A stretch of DNA of 64,000 nt from Orobanche coerulescens (GCA_033398695.1 CM065805.1:167439787-167503786), one strand, 5' to 3'. Shown: positions 38,666-50,282, numbered from the stretch's first letter. Numbers and translations: made by a program. Notes: generated by a model not told the origin, from the sequence alone.

Positions 38666-39944
38666 CACATACCTAAATATATTTTTCAATAATGAATCTG
38701 AGTGTTTATGAACTAAAATGGCCACAGTTTCAGTAAGCTGAATCTAGTTCCCCATGGCGACAACGAGATAGTAAAGTTGTAGATACAATGAAAAAAGCAT
38801 AAATGAGAGTTTTAGTGCACAAAATACCTCAATTTAAATGACAATTAAGTCGAGAAATGTCAAGCCATTACGAACTTCGATAACAAATCTGCACCATAGG
38901 AATATACAATTAAACTAAAAATCGAACATCTGCCCATCTAATGTAGTTTAATTTTTCGTATAGCCACTGAATAACATGTTGTCATCCTATCAGGAGATAG
39001 AAGGATTATATTTTATTCCATAAAACTCAACAATGTAATTTTAGCCCCAGTTGTGAGGACCTAGAGTAAGAGGATGTTCAATAAGAGTAAGCTGATTCTA
39101 GTTACCCATGGCCACCGTTTCAATCCCTATCTTTTCTTTTCTTATTATTTTCACCATTGCATTTGCAATTTCCAGCATTCGCCAAGCCTCAACCTCACTC
39201 TAAGTGCAGCTTTCATTAAAGGAAATCCATATGTAATATCATTTTAAAAAATAAAAAATACATATGAATTGTGTTCTCCAATCCCTTGTACCTAACACCA
39301 CAAGTTTGTAGACAATATTCCTGCAAAATCAATAAACGCAAGTTTTCAAAGGGCTACTTGATGATAATATTTAAATAAAATATTAGTAAGACACTGCATA
39401 TCTAAAAACTTAAACTAACATTAGTTCGATTAAAATAGACTCGTATTGGCAAGTTTGGCAAGAAGTTTTCTGGGCTCGGCAGAATCCGTATTGAAAAATT
39501 TATCAAATTTTAACCCTAGAAAAAAAATCATTTTGTCATGAAACTAAAACTAAATTAAGATGAAAAATACAAACAAAGATCTAAAATTCGGCAAACAAAA
39601 ATTGCAATACCAATGATTTAAGGCCACCTTCAGGCATAGGGACTAGGGCATCATAAGGCATCACCACCTCATCGGTGTCTGGATGTCCACCTTAACACAC
39701 TGGAAAATTTAAGTAGAAAATCAGATGAAAAAAGAAGAAAAGCAGGAAAAAGTGAAGGTACTTAACCGGTTGTTAGTTTGCCTGTTGGTCGTTCATCGGT
39801 TGTTAGTTCACCGGTCTCCGATAATTCAGCGGAGAAGAGAAGATCGAAAAAAAAATGAAAGTATGAAAAGTTTGAGAAGGGAAGAGTACTGTGAAGAAAA
39901 CCTGGAAAGTGTCCCCGCGCGTGGTTTTGTGAAAAAGGTAAAGA
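38666..39944. other. AT-rich CACTA interior, nothing recognised
   Basis: Mostly AT-rich sequence. A short segment at about 39610-39700 reads protein-like on the minus strand (DEVVMPYDALVPMPEGG) without a recognisable family. The 74-codon frame at 39725-39949 is Lys/Glu-rich and not convincing. Confidence 0.4.
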
Positions 39945-40300
39945 GGTAAGAGACCCGTTTTCTTAGTTAACAGGTGTCTTTTTCTAGTTCATACATTTGA
40001 GATCCGTTTTATTAAATAACGGGTCTCTTATATTTCTGTTTATTTTTTTCTATTCATATATAAGAGACTCGTTATATTAAATAACAGGTCTCTTATATTT
40101 TTGTATATCTTTTTATTCTATATATAAGAGACCTGTTATATTAAATAACGGGTCTCTTATATTTCTCATTTTATTTTAACTCGAAAATTTATGAATTTTT
40201 AACACATTAGAGACCCGTCATCTCCAATATTAGGTCTCTTATACTAAAGAGACCTGTCATATAAACAATAGGTCTCTTATCATAGATCTCTTTGCCTATT
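39945..40300. repeat. CACTA right subterminal repeats
   Basis: Repeated RAGAGACC and GGTCTCTTA motifs separated by TATATTAAATAAC spacers, in both orientations, matching the left end in motif and density. Confidence 0.85.
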
Positions 40301-41240
40301 TTTGTAGTAGTGCCAACATGTTCTTCATCAAAAGTTTATCAAAACCATGAAGAATCATGATATACTCCATGAATCAAACAATACCCGAAGAAAACAACAA
40401 CAACAACTCGAAAATCACTTGAAGAACAAGAGATTGAGGGAACTTACCAAAGAAGAACAAGAAGAAGCCTCCAAACACCAAAGGGGCACCAACAAGCTTC
40501 CAACTTCAAGCTTCAATCCAAGCTAGGATGATCAAGATCGAGTTGGAAGAGGCTAAACATCAATAACAAGTCCAAACGGACGGTTCTAGGGAGAGAAAAA
40601 GTGTTTTGGTTCGTGAGGAAATGAAAGACGAAACCAAGATAAATAGACTGACCAATTCATTACGTCGTTATACACTATGGTTAACGTCGTAAGAGGCATT
40701 ACGTCGCTATACTAAGACATTAACGTCGTAATGAAAATCGAGAACTAATCGACTAAAATACGAAGGCCTTAACGTACGTAAACAAGAACTTATTACGTAC
40801 GTTAAGAAGACCTACATTACGTACGTAGAGCTCACCTCTTAACGTACGTAAGGGTCCGTTGACTGCAATAGTGAGATCCGATCGGAAGATGCTCGGACCC
40901 ACCGGCCGAAAGTGACTACGAGGAAGGTTCCTGCCACCTACCAAGCATTACGTACGTAACCTTATAGGCATAACGTACGTAATACTCAGCCCATAACGTA
41001 CGTAAGTCTACCCATGTAGCGTACGTTAAAGCTAGTGTACTTAGCCAAAAATCCAAACTCTCCAACCATCATTCAAACGAAGAAACTAACCCGACGACAA
41101 GTATAATATTTCGATCCCGAAATATTCCAATACAATATACATTGTATCAGTCCAAAACAACAACACTTGTACAATTCCAAATGAATATGTACAACTCAAC
41201 AGTAACACGAAAAAAAATTATCTCCGGATATTACAGTTTA

Positions 41241-43309
41241 ACAACAAATCCATGAAGTTCTTGAGGTTATATCATTAATCAATCATCCGTTATCATCCTT
41301 TGATCCAGCGAATCAAGGTAATCTCTTTTTAGAACCCTAAATTCTTGAATTTGGGGGTTTTTGCGTTTTTGTCCGATTCGTTCCGTATTGTTGATTAATT
41401 CATGATGGGTATGATTAATCTTGGTAGTATTCTTGTGTTTAACATCATTTAATCCATTGTTCTTCGTCGAATCGAAGTATATTTCTTGATTTCCCTCGAA
41501 TCGACTTTTTGGGGGATTTGTTCTCGATCTCGTTTTCATCCATTTTTGATGGATCGATTGTGGTTAAATGATGTTGTTAAACACATTCTATGGATTGTAT
41601 ATCCATATTTCAACTTGGAATTCCGTTTTCATGTTTTGTCGGGACGAATCGTGTTCTTGGCCGTTTTGGGGGAAGCACTTGAACTTTCGTCATTCGTTCT
41701 TTGAATTCAACGGTTTTGAGTTGTGTTATGGAATTCATTTCATTGTTCTTATTGTCCTTTGTAGTTTATGACCGCGAGTTGGCGATCGGTGGAGTTGGCG
41801 GGTTCGTAGTCGGTTCGTGTCAACCTACTTCGGTCGATTCTCCGCGTTGTTCTTATTCGAGGCAAGTACATTGTCCATACAATTCTTGTTTTGTGTATAC
41901 GATAATTAGTGATCGTCTAAATGTGGTTGTTTGGTCGTTTGAATCGAACTTTCAAAAGATTCGGTTTAGCCTTGTTAAAGGCTTGCTTTCAAAACGCGTG
42001 TGTTTTGTGAATGGTGTGGTTTGAGAATGACTATGTGAACTCTATGGATATGTTTGGTGTTGATGTTTCACTTGGTATTGCGTGTGGACGTATATTATTT
42101 CATTTTGGTGCAGTGTGGTTTGACGTGGTGGTTTTGCTAAGGCTTTGATGCCTCTGAGTGAATTGTTTGGATATCTTTGTTGTATTGTGCTATATATGTG
42201 ATTGTGTGGATGTGGACGGGGCCTACGGTGGCACATGGCATGTGATCATGTGGCCAGGATGCAACAAGCGATTGATCCAACCGTGAGAGCCTAAGAAAAA
42301 CTACGGTGGAACATGGCATGTGATCATGTGGCCAGGATGCAACAAGTGATTGATCCAACCGTGAGCACCAAAGTTAATCTACGGTGGCACATGGCATGTG
42401 ATCATGTGGCCAGGATGCAACAAGTGATTGATCCAACCATGAGATGTGTGTGATTTGTTTCGCTAGCCAGCTCGGGAAGGTCCTTCGAGGCCTCGGGTGG
42501 GATGTCTGTGGTGGCGTCCCGGTCCTAGGCGATGCGCGTGCGTGACTATGTTTCGTTGATTTTATGTCCGTTGAGGACACGTGATGTTGGGCTCTGACCC
42601 TGTAAATTGTTGGTGGTTTCCTATTTGCGAAAACAAAACCTTTGGGCTGTGACCCCTGTTGATTTTTGGAAAGATAAGGATTTGATAATCCTAATTTGTT
42701 TTCTATTAAAACTCCCGAGGGTATTTTAAACCATTTTGCAAACCGTTCTCGTTAATTGTGATCTTTCAGATTTGGAAAGTTTTACTCAAACTCTTGCCTC
42801 GAGAAGTATTCGTTTCGTTATATTTTAATCTTTGAGGATTTCTGATTATTGTCATTCTTGGAACTTGAATTGTATGGCTCGTATTTTTGCACTTGTACTT
42901 GCACTAGCAAAACAGTGGAGTTTTGCTAACCCCCGAGTATTCGGGGGGTGGATGTCTATTTTTGCATTCAGGTTTTGGAGCATAGCACAGGGTCAGCACG
43001 AAGGATGATGAAAGATGAGCGATACTAATCACACGAGGATCCGTTGATGTCGTATTGGTCTAGTTGTATTTTCTTTTCCGTTGTAGTATCTTTTCCCCGT
43101 TGTACGGGAGTTTATTGTATTTTGACCCCTGTGTGGGTATGTGTTTGGAATTGAGTTGTATGTTATTATTGAAAGACCAAATCGGTCTACTGAGTCATTT
43201 TAGCCTTAAAGGCGATGTTTAGATGTTTGATTTTAGTTATCAGCCTGGTAGATCCTCTAGGAGAGGGTCTACGGCGTGTAATATCCCTGAGTGGATTGGG
43301 GGTGTTACG
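41241..43309 (+). repeat. Element B, 5' LTR, second part (R-U5)
   Basis: It continues the LTR interrupted at 14576 and ends GGGGGTGTTACG at 43309, directly before the primer site. Its last ~300 bp (AAAGACCAAATCGGTCTACT through GGTCTACGGCGTGTAATATC) match LTR D (55090-55400) in reverse, so B and D are one family here. It holds 78-bp repeats and GGGCTGTGACCC motifs (42590-42660). Confidence 0.85.
42223..42455 (+). repeat. 78-bp tandem repeats in LTR B
   Basis: Three units starting CTACGGTGG and containing ACATGGCATGTGATCATGTG are spaced exactly 78 bp (42223, 42301, 42379). Each unit includes short palindromes such as CATGTGATCATGTG-like segments. Confidence 0.88.
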
Positions 43310-44802
43310 TAAATGGTATCGGAGCTTAAGTTGTGGAAACCTAGGCTGTCGGGTCAGTGGTGTCTGTTGAGTTTTGTCTCGTCAGATTTTGTCTGACTAA
43401 GTCGTGTCGCGACGCGTCGTTTGAGTTTGTTGGTCGTGATTAGTATCGTGGGGCGATCATCATCTTCGTGCGACCTGTGGATGTAAGTCTCCCTTCTTTG
43501 TGCTGTGCCTCGTGTGACACGAGCTATTTTTATGATTATTTGTTAACTGATGGAATCCTCTTATGGATTTTGATTTCGTGATATGTGGTTATTTGACTCT
43601 CATATTTCGTTCGTATGAGGAGTATTGTTGCTAGACTGTGCATGTCGAACTGTATTTCTTTTATCCGCTGCGTGAGTCCTTTTGTAATGGCTTTCGGTAT
43701 TTTACCGACTGAGTTTTATTTCGAAAACCGATTCCCTTAACCGAGTTTTTTTTGGCATTATGGCCTTGATCGTTTTGGCGAAATTCTTATGACGGTATTT
43801 AGTATTTTGTAAATGGCTTTTGTGAGTTTTTGAAATATTACCGTCATCGGCCTTTTTGGCATTTTTGTAAATAGTTTTTAGCCTGGTGGGTTCCAACGCG
43901 GGACCCACGGCGCTATAAAGTTTTGTGTAATTACCTTAAATTTTTGGACATTCTAGCCCATTGAATTATCCTTGAAAATCTTGAGTATCTTAGAAAATAA
44001 ATTTCGAGACGTACTTTTAAGATGAATTATTTTCTCGTGGTACATCCAAGGTGCCACAACATGTTTCAAAAATTCTTCTACCTCGAGGACCAAAATATTT
44101 TGAGATATTTCCGATGTTTAGAAACAATTATACTTAGACTCGAGGGTCGGATATTCTGAAAGTTTTTCACTAAAAAAAAGGTGTCCTCATTTTTGTTCAA
44201 ACGCAAGATGCTTTTCAAAGTCTCGAAAATGATGTTTGTTCAACTTTTTGTAAAATGATACTCAAGATCAACTGGTGTTTCCAAAATGTTTTCAAAAGGT
44301 GGTTTTCGTTTTTTTTAAAAACCCATCATTTCCTGCTTGTGGTCGAAGAAGATGTGTATGATGTTGGTATTGTTGTTAGGGTGTTAGCCCTCCGAATTGT
44401 GATTGAATTGGTGGTGTGAACGTTGAGTCGTTCGCCACGCATATGTTTTGTTAGCCCTTTGTGGGAGGTGTGATGACGATCTTTAATGTTTTCATTTCGT
44501 GGTGACTTGCGTGTTATCGCACCTGTGTGAGTTGTTAAAGCTTGGGTTTGTACGTTTGTGTACATGTGTGATTGTTTCATGATGTTTGTAATTATGTGCT
44601 GGTTATTGTTCGGGCCGTTAAGGTTGCCGAACGATAACGTCGTTGTTGTATTGTTTGTGTGTGTATTACTTTACGATGGTAATCGTTGTATATGATCTGT
44701 GTTATGATTCTTTGTTGTGCTGAGTTGGCATCTCCGCTATGTTGTTTTGCGACGTTATGCCCCATTATATCTAGCATTTGTATTTTCGGTATGCCGAGCC
44801 AA
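43310..44802 (+). mobile_element. Element B interior, upstream part
   Basis: Opens with primer-binding site TGGTATCGGAGCTT (43314) and matches the D interior (60539 down to about 59116) in reverse. At 43650-43950 it contains a piece resembling the end of LTR A, including GCCTGGTGGGTTCC and GGCGCTATAA. This is a relic LTR end inside the interior. It stops at GCCAA (44798-44802), the target duplication of element F. No gag or pol is seen. Confidence 0.7.
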
Positions 44803-44954
44803 TGTAATATCCTAATTTTTATGGAAGTATTTCATCTGTACATTGAACCCTGTATTATTTTGGGAATGATGATATTGATAATGGAGTATGATCATTATCA
44901 TATTTGTATCTTTATACATGGGTGTAGCAACATGTAAATTTTTCTCCATGCATA

Positions 44955-45330
44955 TACGTGGTAACGTACGTTAAGAATGTAACTTAACGTACGTAACCTG
45001 TTAATATTAACGTACGCACGGATGAAGTGTAGCGTACGTAATGCAGTCAATTATTGGGTAGGCCGGCTAGCACATGGAGTACATGGTGGTGGGCTCGACC
45101 AAGATACCCGCCAGATTCGCACGGCATGAACCTGGACACTTTTTAAGTCAACGGACTTTAACGTACGTTATGGGCATTAGGTAGCGTACGTAAATTATAT
45201 GGGTTACGTACGTAACACTATTAGTGTAGTGTACGTAATGAAGTCCAGAAACAAGACAGTGAACTATTTTGAAAGATAACGTACATTATGAAGAAGTCCT
45301 AGCGTACGTAACACTCAGAAAGTTATAAAA
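44955..45330 (+). promoter_or_regulatory. LTR F U3: ACGTACGT array and TATA box
   Basis: About ten motifs of the AACGTACGTTA/TAGCGTACGTAA type lie between 44960 and 45310, followed 15 bp later by TATAAAA (45324-45330). The mix of TAACGTACG and TAGCGTACG forms links the A/C/E type and the B type of array. Confidence 0.65.
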
Positions 45331-45359
45331 GGAGCAGCACCCCATTTCATTTCAGCCTA

Positions 45360-45885
45360 TGTTGCACAGGTGCGGGGGGGCGGGTGCGGGTGCGGGCAGA
45401 TACGGGTGCGGGGATACGGTTTTTTGAAAATGTTAGGGTGCGATACGGCAAGGATACGTCTGTTTATTTTATATTTTATTATATATAACACTTGTTAAAT
45501 ATAAAAAACAACAATTCAAATATCACCATAAAATCAATTCAAATACATAAAACAAGTCATACAGAAAACAATTCAAAATGGCTTTGAGCAAATGAGCTTT
45601 CTAATGTTGTCGTGAATCTTGCTAAAGGTAAAAGTAATTACTTATTAAATGATTTACTTTTTGTATTTTAATTTATTTGATTTACTTTTTAAAAATTATA
45701 AAAATCAAAAAAAAAAAAAAAAACAAAAAAATTCGGACTTGCGTATCGACACGGGATACGCGTATCTGTGCGGGATACGCGAGTCGAATTTTTTTTTTGC
45801 ATGGATTCGCCACGTGGCGAATCCCGTGCGAATCCCACGCGAATCGCACCCGCACCCGCACCCATGCAGTATCCGATACTGCATA
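45360..45885. mobile_element. Foldback element with GGGTGC ends
   Basis: The left end has repeated GGGTGCGGGTGC units and GATACGG motifs; the right end has the complementary GCACCCGCACCC. Inside are an A-run (about 45707-45730) and, at 45803-45824, a perfect 22-bp palindrome centred on the G-box CACGTG. It interrupts LTR F just downstream of its TATA box. Ends and target duplication could not be fixed exactly. The superfamily is unknown. Confidence 0.55.
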
Positions 45886-46745
45886 CAGCCCAATTTTGAA
45901 GAATCCGTGCATTATAGATTTCAGCTCGTCCTTTTGCCCCTAAACTTCACCATATTCGTCCCCAGAAGATTTCCAGCCTCTTTTAACACCTTTAGATCAT
46001 TTTTTACTGAATCATTGAGATTGTATGACACTACTTGATCATTGAAGACAACTCATATTGGACTTTAGAGTAGAAATCATCATGAGTCGGCGTTGAAGCA
46101 ACCGGAGTTGGATTTTACTTATAGTCTCAGTATTTTCTTCCTCTTAAGGTATGTTATACTACTTCCAACTTTGAAGTTATGTTGTTAAAGACGATATGAT
46201 CGCACTACCAAGAATAGTAGATCACTTTGACGATATATGCGACCTAGTATCATATTTAAACTATGATGATCGAATTATTATGGTTTAGAACACCGAAGTT
46301 GAACCTTGTTGTGACAAAGATGAGAATAGTGGATTATAAACCGTATCAAATGTTATCGTCATTTTGATCGTAGACTTAGTGCCGATTTCCACTTTTACTA
46401 AATGGATTTTGGAAAGAATCATCATGGTTGTAATCTTACTTGCATAGATGGGATAAGTAGTTCACTTTCGACATAAGCCTGGATTTAATGACGATATTAG
46501 ACCTGATATATCAACCTTAGACCAACCGAATCTTGCATGGGTATTACAATCAAGATTGAGAATAGTATTACGATGATATTCGTATCCTTGGAATTGAAGA
46601 TATTAAATCCGTAGATCATTCATGAGTATGATATATATTTGAAGGTATATTAGGTTACTCACTAAGGATTTCGTAATACTCCATCACTAATCGAGGCAGT
46701 CAGCTACCCAGTGAGAAACTGACATACATGTTTAACGTACGTTAA

Positions 46746-47457
46746 GATTGACCAACCCAACGGTTCATCAATCAAAACGCGAGCCAAACGCTGAACACAT
46801 ACGGAATTCCACCACCCAAGGGTTAGAAGATCGAAACAAGACTAATTTCCCGAAGGAGTCTGAACGCTCAACAATCACGAGATGAGATCAACAAAAATCG
46901 AACAATCAAATGATCGAACCACAATGGTCGAGACAACAAAAAGCGAACAATCATGTTCGAATCACGAAGAACAATAAAATTCAAACAACAACTCCAAGGT
47001 TCACAAGAATCGAACCGAACTCGGAAAAGTCACAGCGATAACCAGATCGACTCAAAACAAGATCACATCTCCTCCGAACGATGAAACCGAAATACAGAAC
47101 AAGTTCAGAAAGTATCAAAGAACACGAGAGAGTCGATAGAATTGAGAAAGAGAAAATGCATAAGCCAAAAATAATGCGGGTAGTATATTCGACCTCTTCT
47201 AAAAGAAGTGTCGTCCCCGAAACTCACAACAACGAAATCAAGGAGACGACACAACAAGCAACCGACATAAACATCCTTCGAAGGCCTCTCAAAGTTGATT
47301 CTGATAACTGTGCTGAAGCGCGAACTCCGAAAATCTCGGTAGCCAATTCGAAAAACTGAATTCTGTGTCCCTCGAGTCCACACTTGAAATGTGTTACCGA
47401 CGAGAAGGACAATTTACACGTGCATGCCCCGGCACATCACGGTTGAAACGTCTTGGC
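46746..47457 (-). mobile_element. Element B interior, downstream part, inverted
   Basis: Matches 58111-59110 of the D interior in the same (minus) orientation, so it is inverted relative to 43310-44802. It ends with TTGGC (47453-47457), the reverse complement of the GCCAA before LTR F. Around 47190-47230 it holds a relic polypurine block: GAGTTTCGGGGACGACACTT on the minus strand, then AGAAGAGGTCGAA followed by a decayed LTR start. Confidence 0.7.
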
Positions 47458-48075
47458 TGTAACACCCCCGATATATTAAGGAATATTACAGCGCCGTAAA
47501 TCCTTTACATAAGAATTTACAAGGCTGATTAAAAGAAAAGACAATAACAGATACCGCTTTATGAAATTTCTGAAGTAAAATACAACCGTCTGGTTCAAAA
47601 ACCGAAATACAAATATCCAATGAAGAGTTATTATCACATCACTAAAATCCAAACATTATAAACGGACGACGTACTCGAGTACTCATTGAAATAACCAACA
47701 AATAACAGACAGTAAACCCAGCCGGAACATCACTCTGCACCCTCGTCGTCATGCATCTCCAGTGGTTGTTTCCCCGCTCTCCTGGATCCTGAACAAACAC
47801 AATGTTCACCCCCGAAGGGGTTAGCACAACGATGCTAGTACAAGTACAATAATCATACAACAGTGATATAATCAACAATTATATCATAACAAGTTTCTCC
47901 AACGAGAATATCCACAACACATATCATATCATAACAGTTTCAACATACTGATGGTATTCCAACGATCCAGCGCACACAGCTATAGATTCCCATGATGATC
48001 CCATAGGACCAACACATGGTGGAACTACCTGTCCAACGATCCAGCGCACACAGCTATAGATTCCCATGATGATTC
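47458..48075 (-). repeat. Element F, LTR 3'-end part, minus orientation
   Basis: Begins TGTAACACCCCCG (reverse of an LTR end, with GGCGCTGTAATATTCC inside). At about 47955-48070 it carries two units of about 80 bp sharing CCAACGATCCAGCGCACACA and TAGATTCCCATGATGAT. It is cut at GATTC by element E and continues at 63021. Confidence 0.75.
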
Positions 48076-50247
48076 TGTAACACCCCCAATTTATTCGAGG
48101 TGTATTACAGCGCCGTAGACCCCTCCATGGGACCCACGAGGCTACAATAGGAAAGCTTCACTCGACTAACCATCTTGGTTAACGAGGATACACAATTAAA
48201 TAATATGACATATAAAGATACGCCCGGAGCAACCGGCAAAATAAGCATCAACCAACAACGTGGCAATTTAAAGTAATACAATGCGGAGTTTGAAACGAAA
48301 AGCCTAAGTACTCGCGAGTACAATCTATAAGTTTAAAACTATGGAAACAACCATATCGAAATGGACAAAGGAAATGAATAGACCCAAATGCACATGTCAA
48401 CGACCACAGCAACATCCTCGTCTCACGGTGCTCGCTCGTCCAGATAATCATAACCTGAAATCCATAACAAGAATTTCCCCGACAACGGGTCCCCAAAGGG
48501 GTTAGCAATTACGCTAGTACAAGTATTCAAGGCAAACCAATCGCTTACACATTTCATAGTACATGCACCAATATCAATTTCAAAAGTCAAAACCAGACAT
48601 GTCTTTTCCGGAAAACATACAGTCCACAATTAGCCTCGAGAACAGGGCGGCAGCATACATTCTCGCTCGAGGCCTCATAGGGACCCTACCGAGTTGGCTA
48701 CAATTACAGAAAAACAAAACCACGCACACGCTAAGCCGTGAGAACAGGGCGGCAGCATACATTCTCACTCGAGGCCTTGCAAGGACCCTAACGAGTTGGC
48801 TAGCGGTACGAAACTCGTGAAATCCAGGGCGGCAGCATAGATTTCCCTCCTTGACCCCGTCGGGCCAACACAAGGTGAGTTACAAACAAGTAATATACAT
48901 CACCATTTCATGTTAAGCTTAAAGGTTTCCAGAAATACTTGCCTTGAATAATAGACGACGCTACGAGCGGAAAGGAAACACCGACGGACGTTAGGATCCG
49001 ATAATCACGAACCTAACGATACGAAGAACACAATCACAACCAATTCTAAACGAATACGGAATTGGAAAACACTCAAAAACCCGCCTACGATTCATGTATA
49101 TTCGTATAAAAACAACAACGAGGGCGGACCTCAACCAAACCCTTACGATTACAAAGCTACTACGAAATATAGCATGAATCCGTAGGGAAACCAACAAAAC
49201 TAACGAGATTAATCATGTACATCATGAATTAATCTAACATACGGAACGAATCGGACGAAACATGAAAACCCCTTCAATTTACCCAAAACAAGGTTTTTAG
49301 GAGTTTACCTTGAATAATGATGAAGAACACGATTAGAGGTTGATAATATACACCAAAAACTCGAAGAAGATGATGGCTCGGAGTTACAAAGCTTCAAATC
49401 GCCGGAAATACCAAGAAGGTCGCCTAGGAGTCGGATGGGAAGGAGAGGGATGAAGAATGACCGAAATCGGTCAACTCCTGGGTTTATAACCCCAGGCCTC
49501 GTTACGTACGTTAGCCACCACATGCTAACGTACGTAAGCTGTATTACGTACGTAAGCCATAAGGGCCTTACGTACGTAACCAAAAAGGCAGAATCGCCTG
49601 GACCGAAATACACTAGGGCGTTACGTACGTAACCGAAAAGGGTGTTACGTACGTAACCAAAAAGGCAGAAGTGCCTGTACCGATTTACACTAGGACGTTA
49701 CGTACGTAACCAAAAAGGGTGTTACGTACGTAACATTCCTTGCTGTGGAGTACAGGCCAGGAATGAAAGAGGGAGGTACCGAAAAGAATCGAAATACAAC
49801 GGTGAACAATTCACGATGGTACGGACGCAAGGGGCCAAGCAGCGAACTTAAGTACCGAAGGAAAACATATTCCCGACTACTCAAAGGTTCGAAAACAACA
49901 TCAACGTAAATTTCCCAAACTTTTGGGAAATTTACAAAACGATCCAAACATGTGAAATATACAAAACGTGGTGAAACACCAACAAAACTCACAACGCCCA
50001 CAATAACATGAGATCGATCTTGGCAACCCCAAACGGCGGTTCCGAGCAGCGATTATGATAACACACCAAATAGCGACGGAAACAACATGAAACACCGACT
50101 CGAGTAAAACGAGTCCGAAACAAGCTCGAGCGACAAAGTTCAATTTTAAATATCCTCAAAATGTTAATACGGTTACAAACGAGTTGCTAGAAACGAAAAT
50201 GCACCAAGATGAGAATAATAAGAGAAGGGAAAAATGCGGATATTACA
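48076..50247 (-). repeat. Element E, 3' LTR (2172 bp)
   Basis: Starts TGTAACACCCCC and ends GGATATTACA. The tandem part at about 48630-48860 has two and a half units of roughly 105 bp around GGGCGGCAGCATACATTCTC. U3 has an ACGTACGT array at 49500-49740. It matches 60870-63015 with differences concentrated at CAG, CTG and CCG sites. Confidence 0.92.
49483..49740 (-). promoter_or_regulatory. LTR E U3: ACGTACGT array and TATA box (3' LTR)
   Basis: About nine TTACGTACGTAA-type palindromes lie between 49500 and 49735, several followed by CCAAAAAGG. On the minus strand they precede TATAAA (49483-49489). In the 5' LTR the equivalent region is 62263-62505, where some motifs read ACGTGCG or lose a base. 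Confidence 0.65.
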
Positions 50248-50282
50248 TTCTACCCCTCTAAAAACAAGTTTCGTCCCGAAAC
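50248..50282 (-). other. Element E polypurine tract and 3' block
   Basis: On the minus strand GTTTCGGGACGAAACTTG is followed by TTTTTAGAGGGGTAGAA directly before the LTR start TGTAATATCC. This is the plus-strand priming site. The same arrangement marks the 3' ends of A, C and D. Confidence 0.85.

Larger units (their letters stand above)
36216..40312. mobile_element. Non-autonomous CACTA (EnSpm) transposon, 4.1 kb
   Basis: Terminal inverted repeats CACTACTACAAAAATAGSC at both ends and the 3-bp target duplication CCA (36213-36215, 40313-40315) are diagnostic of the CACTA superfamily. Both ends carry dense subterminal AAGAGACC/GGTCTCTT repeats. I find no transposase. The interior holds a GC-rich exon-like block and a decayed gypsy integrase piece, so it is a non-autonomous copy with captured or inserted DNA. 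Confidence 0.93.
33338..41235 (-). repeat. Element C, LTR 4 (outer 5' LTR), split by CACTA
   Basis: Starts TGTAACACCCCC at 33338 and ends GGATATTACA at 41235, next to the GTTTA duplication. The CACTA element (36216-40312) plus its 3-bp duplication removes cleanly to leave 3798 bp. The interrupted site is TATA-CCA-ACATG, intact at 17454 and equivalent positions in the other LTRs. Confidence 0.92.
14572..41240 (-). mobile_element. Element C: composite chain of 4 LTRs and 3 gag-only interiors
   Basis: Read on the minus strand, the order is LTR, interior, LTR, interior, LTR, interior, LTR. LTR lengths are 3805, 3804, 3781 and 3798 bp (the last without its CACTA insert); interiors are 2455, 2468 and 2448 bp. 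Every interior begins with a primer-binding site and ends with a polypurine tract exactly at the LTR edge. The whole chain, but none of the inner units, is flanked by the 5-bp duplication GTTTA (14572-14576, 41236-41240). One insertion followed by unequal exchange between LTRs explains this best. Gag-only elements of this kind are known in plants as TR-GAG. Confidence 0.92.
44803..46745 (+). repeat. Element F, LTR in plus orientation
   Basis: Starts TGTAATATCCTAATTTTTATGG right after GCCAA in the B interior. It contains an ACGTACGT array (44955-45320), TATAAAA at 45324-45330 and, past an inserted foldback element, about 750 bp of AT-rich sequence with no recognised feature. It ends at an abrupt junction near 46745, where TTAACGTACGTTAA runs into inverted B interior. 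The LTR end is not reached. Confidence 0.6.

Noticed and set aside
41279..42024. Possible host gene frames in 41279-42024
   Set aside because: This is the R-U5 part of LTR B downstream of the C insertion; the frames have no domain and the region is bounded by LTR landmarks.
45360..45420. GGGTGC run as a telomere-like or G-quadruplex locus
   Set aside because: The unit is not the plant telomere repeat and has a complementary partner at 45850-45870, so a foldback element end fits better.
45649..46038. 129-codon frame with several overlapping frames on both strands
   Set aside because: It spans the A-run and GGGTGC ends of a foldback element; the peptides come from low-complexity DNA.
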